From Candidatus Poseidoniaceae archaeon (lineage in GTDB: Archaea > Thermoplasmatota > Poseidoniia > Poseidoniales > Poseidoniaceae): DNA of 18,306 nt. The stretch is taken from contig JAQXFL010000153.1 in NCBI GenBank assembly GCA_029250345.1, positions 1 to 18,306 on the forward strand, given 5' to 3'. The notes beneath the pieces are model-generated. The model searched no databases. It was not told the origin of the DNA and saw nothing but the letters and a program-made list of their open reading frames with translations. The first letter of the stretch is position 1; each line of letters starts with the position of its first letter. Position numbers and translations under genes: made by a program. Positions 14,884 to 18,306 of the stretch are shown here, in pieces.

Positions 14884-15727
14884 TGCCGTTTTAGAAACAC
14901 CTCGCAATTGGCCTTTTTTGCCGGTGTTTGATGTCAAACATTATAGCGCGGCGGAAGACGATACGCAGTATATGGGATTACATATCGAATGGCGGAGTTC
15001 CAAAGACCACATAGGTGAACACGAGATTCTCCTTTTCGCGCTTCCTGGTGTCGGCAACGTCGGGAAAGTAGCAATTGAGGGCATCAACTCGTGTCACATC
15101 CAGCAGGAAATCGCTCGTCTCCACCACACCTCACTTCCTCCGTTGGCAACGCTTGATGAAGAAGGACTGCTTACGCCACCTCACCTGACATTGTCCTCTA
15201 TAGAGTCAGTTACTGGAAAGCGTGTGTTGACACTCACCGGCACATCACAACCCTTAGAGCCAGAACACCAAGGTTCGATGGCTCACGAGGTTCTTGAGTG
15301 GCTTGAATCGCAAGGAGTAACCGCCTTGTATGTACTTGCAGGGCTCATGGATTCTCCAACACGCAAGGAAACCTTTGTGGTTGCTTCAAACGCATCTCAT
15401 CGAATTGAGTTAGAGTCCCTTGGAGCCGATGTACGAAGAGATGAACCCAAATCTGGGGCAATCGGCCTTGCAGCATTGATTGCATCTATTGGCCCATTGT
15501 ACAATATTCATTCAGCGTGTGCCATCGCAACAACAGTAGGTTCAAGCGGAGACGCTTTTGCATCTCAGAGACTACTTGAATCACTGGACAGATGGTTTGA
15601 CCTCGGCATTGCTTTGCCGAGTGATGTACAATCAAAGCTCACTGACAAGTTGGCAGCACTTGCGCCAGGGAATGCACCTGACATGGTTAGCGACTTGACT
15701 GAGTCACCAGATGCCTTCTACATGTGA
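14864..15727 (+). CDS. PAC2-family protein (proteasome assembly chaperone-like)
   Basis: This soluble protein of about 287 residues belongs to the PAC2 / archaeal ATP-grasp-like family, which regularly follows nop10 in archaeal genomes. ILLFALPGVGNVGKVAIEGI (about 55-74) is the family N-terminal block, with a mid-protein LYVLAGLMDSP and later SGAIGLAALIAS. Eukaryotic PAC2 helps assemble proteasome alpha rings, but the archaeal role is not settled and I infer none. The start is uncertain: no ATG precedes residue 37, so TTG 14864 (overlapping nop10) is the likely choice, with GTG 14924 an alternative. The ATGs at 14880 and 14883 are out of frame and stop at once. It is convergent with the TM2 gene, with three bases between stops. 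Confidence 0.82.
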   Translation: MLLKKNDAVLETPRNWPFLPVFDVKHYSAAEDDTQYMGLHIEWRSSKDHIGEHEILLFALPGVGNVGKVAIEGINSCHIQQEIARLHHTSLPPLATLDEEGLLTPPHLTLSSIESVTGKRVLTLTGTSQPLEPEHQGSMAHEVLEWLESQGVTALYVLAGLMDSPTRKETFVVASNASHRIELESLGADVRRDEPKSGAIGLAALIASIGPLYNIHSACAIATTVGSSGDAFASQRLLESLDRWFDLGIALPSDVQSKLTDKLAALAPGNAPDMVSDLTESPDAFYM

Positions 15728-15730
15728 AGG

Positions 15731-16252
15731 TCAATTTCGAACATATATTCTGTTCGCTCGGTTGACCAGATCCGGAATAAGGGCGATATCGATAAGCCAC
15801 AGCAGCCCACATCCACCGAACGTCAAGAAGTAGAAAACACCCATCCCGATTTGATTGAGGTAAAACCTGTGACCTCCCAATGGGCCGAGGAAAAACCACA
15901 ACAAGTACGTTACCAGAACATCCTTCTGTGAAGGGTTTTGGAGATACCGTGAACCGTGTTGTTGGTAAAAGTTCGTGAAGGGAGTTTGGGGGCCAGCCTG
16001 AGGCTGTTGTTGGTACTGTTGTTGGTTGTGCTGCTGTTGCTGCTGATGAGGAGGTTGGCTCGGATTTGTAGACCGAGGAGGGACGGGCGGCCGCTGAGGG
16101 ACGGGAGGCCGCTGAGGGACGGGCGGTGGTTGAGGAACTGAAGTCGGTGGTTGAGAGATGTGATAGTGATTATGAATCACATTCCCGGTATGCAAATCTC
16201 CAGAGACAACACTGTCCTTCACATTTGGGCCAGACCCGGGTGTTGGCTCCAT
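15731..16252 (-). CDS. TM2-domain membrane protein with Pro/Gln-rich linker
   Basis: The product is 173 residues from the ATG at 16252. The N-terminal part contains SGDLHTGNVIHNHYHI, a histidine-rich beta-like motif. A proline-rich stretch follows, PPPVPQRPPVPQRPPVPPR (residues 42-60), encoded by a tandem DNA repeat, and then a glutamine-rich stretch (70-84). The C-terminus is a TM2 domain (about 110-165): KDVLVTYLLWFFLGPLGGHR, FYLNQIGMGVFYFLTF and LWLIDIALIPDL, two membrane helices with the conserved GxxGxHRFYL turn. TM2 proteins are common in prokaryotes and of unsettled function. A longer reading to 16363 is rejected because it runs through the tRNA gene. Confidence 0.84.
   Translation of the reverse strand: MEPTPGSGPNVKDSVVSGDLHTGNVIHNHYHISQPPTSVPQPPPVPQRPPVPQRPPVPPRSTNPSQPPHQQQQQHNQQQYQQQPQAGPQTPFTNFYQQHGSRYLQNPSQKDVLVTYLLWFFLGPLGGHRFYLNQIGMGVFYFLTFGGCGLLWLIDIALIPDLVNRANRIYVRN
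16078..16131 (-). repeat. Three tandem 18-bp repeats in the Pro-rich linker
   Basis: On the plus strand the unit GAGGGACGGGCGGCCGCT occurs at 16078-16095. Near-identical copies lie at 16096-16113 (one change) and 16114-16131 (changes at its end), and a partial fourth unit follows. Each unit encodes six residues of the PPVPQR type, so copy-number change keeps the frame. Slippage or recombination can therefore vary linker length without breaking the protein. Confidence 0.85.
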
Positions 16253-16282
16253 GTCAATCGTTGGCTGATAAAACCAATCGAT

Positions 16283-16289
16283 AAAAAAA
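16283..16289 (-). terminator. Oligo-T tract after tRNA-Ser
   Basis: On the minus strand a run of seven T lies 19 bases beyond the tRNA 3' end. Archaeal RNA polymerase terminates at short T-runs, so this is a candidate terminator for the tRNA transcript. The same AT-rich stretch could also serve as a TATA-like element for the TM2 gene, whose ATG is about 35 bases further on. Confidence 0.4.
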
Positions 16290-16307
16290 CCTTGGACTGA
16301 AGAGAGG

Positions 16308-16390
16308 CGCCGAGAGAGAGATTTGAACTCCCGTGTCACAGGGACAGTGGATTTCGAATCCACCGCAATACCGGGCTATGCGATCTCGGC
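16308..16390 (-). tRNA. tRNA-Ser (anticodon CGA)
   Basis: An 83-base class II tRNA folds fully. The acceptor is GCCGAGA / TCTCGGC. The D-arm is GCA...TGC with the GG pair in its loop. The anticodon stem is GTGGA / TCCAC around the loop TTCGAAA, which gives CGA, reading the codon TCG. The long variable arm has stem TGTC / GACA, and the T-arm is GGGAG-TTCAAAT-CTCTC. The discriminator is G, as expected for serine tRNAs. CCA is not encoded (the next bases are CCT), and no intron is present. A TATA-like stretch lies about 28 bases upstream and an oligo-T run downstream. Confidence 0.95.
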
Positions 16391-16415
16391 CGTGATGCTC
16401 GCTCTAGCGCCACCG

Positions 16416-16422
16416 TCATAAG
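16416..16422. promoter_or_regulatory. TATA-like element between tRNA-Ser and the ubiquitin-like gene
   Basis: The element TCATAAG (CTTATGA on the minus strand) sits almost midway between the tRNA-Ser 5' end (16390) and the ATG at 16445, about 26-29 bases from each. That is the expected archaeal TATA-to-start distance in both directions. It could be one shared bidirectional element, with a leaderless mRNA on the plus strand. Only position and composition support this. Confidence 0.35.
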
Positions 16423-16444
16423 CATGATGTTACCTCATGGTCTC

Positions 16445-16645
16445 ATGGAGATTCACCTGCAAGGTCGAGACCATGACATCAAACTGGTCGTTGAATCTCC
16501 GGAGACTGTCCGCCAAGTGTTGGTTCAAGCCGGAATATTACCCTCCACGGTACTCGTGAGTTTTGAAAGCACAATTCTGCCACACGCTACCGTTCTCTCT
16601 CAGTCCGTGAAACTACTTGTTACAACGGTGTCGTCAGGTGGTTAA
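16445..16645 (+). CDS. Small ubiquitin/ThiS/MoaD-like protein ending in Gly-Gly (SAMP-like)
   Basis: A 66-residue beta-grasp protein starts MEIHLQGRDHDIKLVVESPE and ends TVSSGG. The pattern of strand, strand, helix (TVRQVLVQAGI), then VLVSFESTILPHATVL and a final strand LLVTTV before a terminal Gly-Gly is that of ThiS, MoaD, Urm1 and archaeal SAMP proteins. In these, the C-terminal Gly is adenylated by an E1-like enzyme for sulfur transfer or protein conjugation. Which role applies here cannot be told. The ATG at 16445 is chosen because the family begins at this point; ATGs at 16424 and 16427 would add seven or six residues. No Shine-Dalgarno is evident. Its stop shares TTAA with the stop of the convergent nuclease gene. 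Confidence 0.8.
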   Translation: MEIHLQGRDHDIKLVVESPETVRQVLVQAGILPSTVLVSFESTILPHATVLSQSVKLLVTTVSSGG

Positions 16646-18297
16646 TCTCTTTCGACACGTCTTGTGATATGGATTTTGGAATTTCGTGTGACGTTTCCGC
16701 GCACTTCCACTGCCCAAGCATCAATCCCGATGTTGGCCACGACTACAGTGTCACCAACTTCAGCCAAGTCGTACTGAGGACCCCAATCGTTGGCCCATCC
16801 TTCAACTTTCATCGCACCTGTGGCATCGAGTAGCATCAAACCTTTTCGATGCCATTCTTTTCCATTACGCCCAACACCACGCTTTTCAAATTTGTAGACC
16901 AGTTTACCAGTGATGTTCCATCGGGCCCTAAATTCCATGAGGTCGGATGCTTTTTCATCAGGTGAAGCATGAACCATACAGGCATGCGGATCGATTTTCA
17001 ATTCGATTTCGCCTTTCCAATTCACTGTAGGAATGACGTTCTCTAAACGAACAACGTCGCCCTTGACAAGCTCAGATGGCCAAGAGGATCTGCCGTCTTC
17101 ATGTGCATCGACTAAAAAGACAACTTTAGCGAACTTGCTTCCTTGAGATACAGTAACTTGAGGGCGACGAGCCTCTTTCATTCCCATTACGCTGAACACT
17201 TCTCCAACAAGAGTCATTCGAGGATCGAGAATCCCTATGGCTGCAAGGTCGATTGGAGTTGATGTTCCAGGCAACTGAATGGTTCCCCCTTCTGGCAATT
17301 CATCGTCCCCCTTGCCACCGGGGCAAACCTCTAACCAATCGCAACGGTCACAACGTACTTCATCAGGGGCTTCGGTAGGAATTCCACCTGCTTTGAAACC
17401 ACGAACTGGGGCGGGCTTTGGAGGGCATTCATCGAGCGAAGGTGTGGTTTGACGAAGTTGTTGCCAAAGCTGTTCCAACTCCGCTTCCATTTTTGACATT
17501 TGATCAACATCAGGGCATGGTATGGTTTTGATTGCGTCCGCTCCGAGGTACCAAATCTCCAATCCATCGACTTGCTCCTTTTTTCCATGAGTTACCCACC
17601 ACAGCATGGCATACATTCGTAACTGTTCTACATAATTGCCCGAACGATCACCCCGCCCGATACTCGCTTTCAAATCTACAATGGTAATTTTCCCATCCCA
17701 TCGGTACACGAGGTCGTATTCACCTTGAAACCAGTGCTCGGGATGAACTGCATTCATTGCAAACTTACCTGCATTCGGATCGACAAACCAAGGTCGAGAA
17801 ATCTCCCATGCCTCAATCAAGGTCACAACCCCTTCGACGGCAAGAGGATGGTCGTTTGAGAGAGAATAACGCCGTGCATCAGGCGCTGGCCATTCAGGAC
17901 GTTGTCCTCGTCGCCATTCCTTCAGCAATGGGCCGCCGTTCGCATCCATACACCTCTGGACTTCTTTGAGGTGCATATCGAGTCCATTAACGCACATCTT
18001 GAGACAATAGTCGGGGTTAACCGAATCCCAATCACCTGCTTTACGTTCGTTCTTTTGCCATTCCTCCCGCATTGAGTTTAGTGCAGGTTGAAGGTGCGCT
18101 GTCAATCGCTCTATAGCCCAATCTCGCAACTCCTCCATGGTCGTAGGCAGCATATTGCTTGGTAAACTGAGCAACCTTTCTGCCGGCCATGGGTCAAGAC
18201 TTGTTCGACTGGGGACTCCATTCGTATCGAGAGGTATGGCTGAAAGAGTGTCAGAGGATGCTTTTGCAACCAGTAGAGCGGGCGATTCCATGAGCAT
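16642..18297 (-). CDS. RecB/Cas4-like PD-(D/E)XK nuclease with 4Fe-4S cysteines fused to two OB-folds (5' end possibly outside window)
   Basis: The visible 551 residues form a DNA-processing fusion. The nuclease core shows GEYDLVYR (192-199), IVDLKAS (206-212, Asp and Lys catalytic) and YVEQLRMYAMLW (222-233), the usual RecB-family order. Cysteines C316, C319 and C325 (RCDRCDWLEVC), with an earlier Cys at 98 or 102, match the four ligands of the iron-sulfur cluster in Cas4/AddB-type nucleases. Two OB-fold-like domains follow: one at about 360-440 (MTLVGEVFSVMGMKEARRPQ to EIELKIDPHAC) and another at about 455-545 (NITGKLVYKFEKRGVGRNGK to KIHITRR), similar to RPA-type ssDNA-binding modules. I infer a role in repair or recombination. 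The ATG at 18297 has open frame before it to the window edge, so the N-terminus may be incomplete. No cas genes are nearby. Confidence 0.8.
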   Translation of the reverse strand: MLMESPALLVAKASSDTLSAIPLDTNGVPSRTSLDPWPAERLLSLPSNMLPTTMEELRDWAIERLTAHLQPALNSMREEWQKNERKAGDWDSVNPDYCLKMCVNGLDMHLKEVQRCMDANGGPLLKEWRRGQRPEWPAPDARRYSLSNDHPLAVEGVVTLIEAWEISRPWFVDPNAGKFAMNAVHPEHWFQGEYDLVYRWDGKITIVDLKASIGRGDRSGNYVEQLRMYAMLWWVTHGKKEQVDGLEIWYLGADAIKTIPCPDVDQMSKMEAELEQLWQQLRQTTPSLDECPPKPAPVRGFKAGGIPTEAPDEVRCDRCDWLEVCPGGKGDDELPEGGTIQLPGTSTPIDLAAIGILDPRMTLVGEVFSVMGMKEARRPQVTVSQGSKFAKVVFLVDAHEDGRSSWPSELVKGDVVRLENVIPTVNWKGEIELKIDPHACMVHASPDEKASDLMEFRARWNITGKLVYKFEKRGVGRNGKEWHRKGLMLLDATGAMKVEGWANDWGPQYDLAEVGDTVVVANIGIDAWAVEVRGNVTRNSKIHITRRVERD

Positions 18298-18306
18298 TCT
18301 ACAGAA

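Noticed and set aside
15985..16055. CTG/TTG-rich repeats that could be taken for a CRISPR or microsatellite
   Set aside because: They encode the Gln-rich linker of the TM2 protein; no spacer-repeat structure exists.
16253..16363. In-frame N-terminal extension of the TM2 protein by 37 residues
   Set aside because: It runs through most of the well-folded tRNA-Ser gene; the ATG at 16252 just after it is a natural start.
16642..18297. Annotation as CRISPR Cas4
   Set aside because: The motifs are Cas4/RecB-like, but the protein is far longer, carries two OB-folds, and no CRISPR array or other cas gene is in the window.

Overview
The window looks like a piece of a marine planktonic archaeal genome, most probably Marine Group II / Poseidoniia (Euryarchaeota). 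This rests on archaeal-type information genes (ribosomal L37e, L44e and S27e, aIF2-alpha, Nop10, an archaeal TyrRS with a KMSKS loop, and a class II tRNA-Ser without encoded CCA). These sit next to aerobic heterotrophy genes (a glutaryl-CoA dehydrogenase-like flavoprotein and ETF alpha/beta). Base composition is moderate and gene packing very tight. The taxonomic call is inference. Coding fills nearly the whole window and no gap without a gene exceeds about 150 bases.

Layout. Positions 1-2110 (minus) hold a glutaryl-CoA dehydrogenase-like gene cut by the window edge and a membrane-anchored, signal-peptide-bearing beta-propeller. Positions 2114-3906 (plus) hold an unrecognised 208-residue protein followed by tyrS. 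Positions 3889-4815 (minus) hold a protein resembling the N-terminal half of an MCM helicase without its ATPase. Positions 4961-6641 (plus) are etfB-etfA. Positions 6642-13229 (minus) form a long co-directional run, in transcription order: a seven-helix membrane protein, a four-helix membrane protein, ribosomal L37e, purF, a ThiI-like THUMP protein with a degenerate PP-loop, a beta-propeller/PKD protein, and a glyoxalase II-like metallo-hydrolase. Positions 13335-15727 (plus) are the classic archaeal translation cluster L44e - S27e - aIF2-alpha - Nop10 - PAC2-family protein. After that come a TM2-domain protein (minus), tRNA-Ser(CGA) (minus), a small ubiquitin/ThiS-like protein ending in Gly-Gly (plus), and a large fusion of a PD-(D/E)XK nuclease, an iron-sulfur cluster and two OB-folds (minus) that may run off the right edge.

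How the genes fit together. The acyl-CoA dehydrogenase would hand electrons to the ETF encoded about 4 kb away. L44e, S27e, aIF2-alpha, Nop10, L37e, TyrRS and tRNA-Ser serve translation, and purF serves purine synthesis. The ThiI-like protein and the Gly-Gly protein both point toward sulfur-transfer or tRNA-modification chemistry, but each departs from the textbook version. I see no mobile element, CRISPR array, phage gene or obvious defence island. The most interesting items are the ATPase-less MCM-like protein, the ThiI paralogue without its PP-loop, the nuclease-OB fusion, an L44e that has lost most of its zinc ligands, a perfect hairpin over the aIF2-alpha ribosome-binding site, and a possible shared TATA element between tRNA-Ser and the ubiquitin-like gene.
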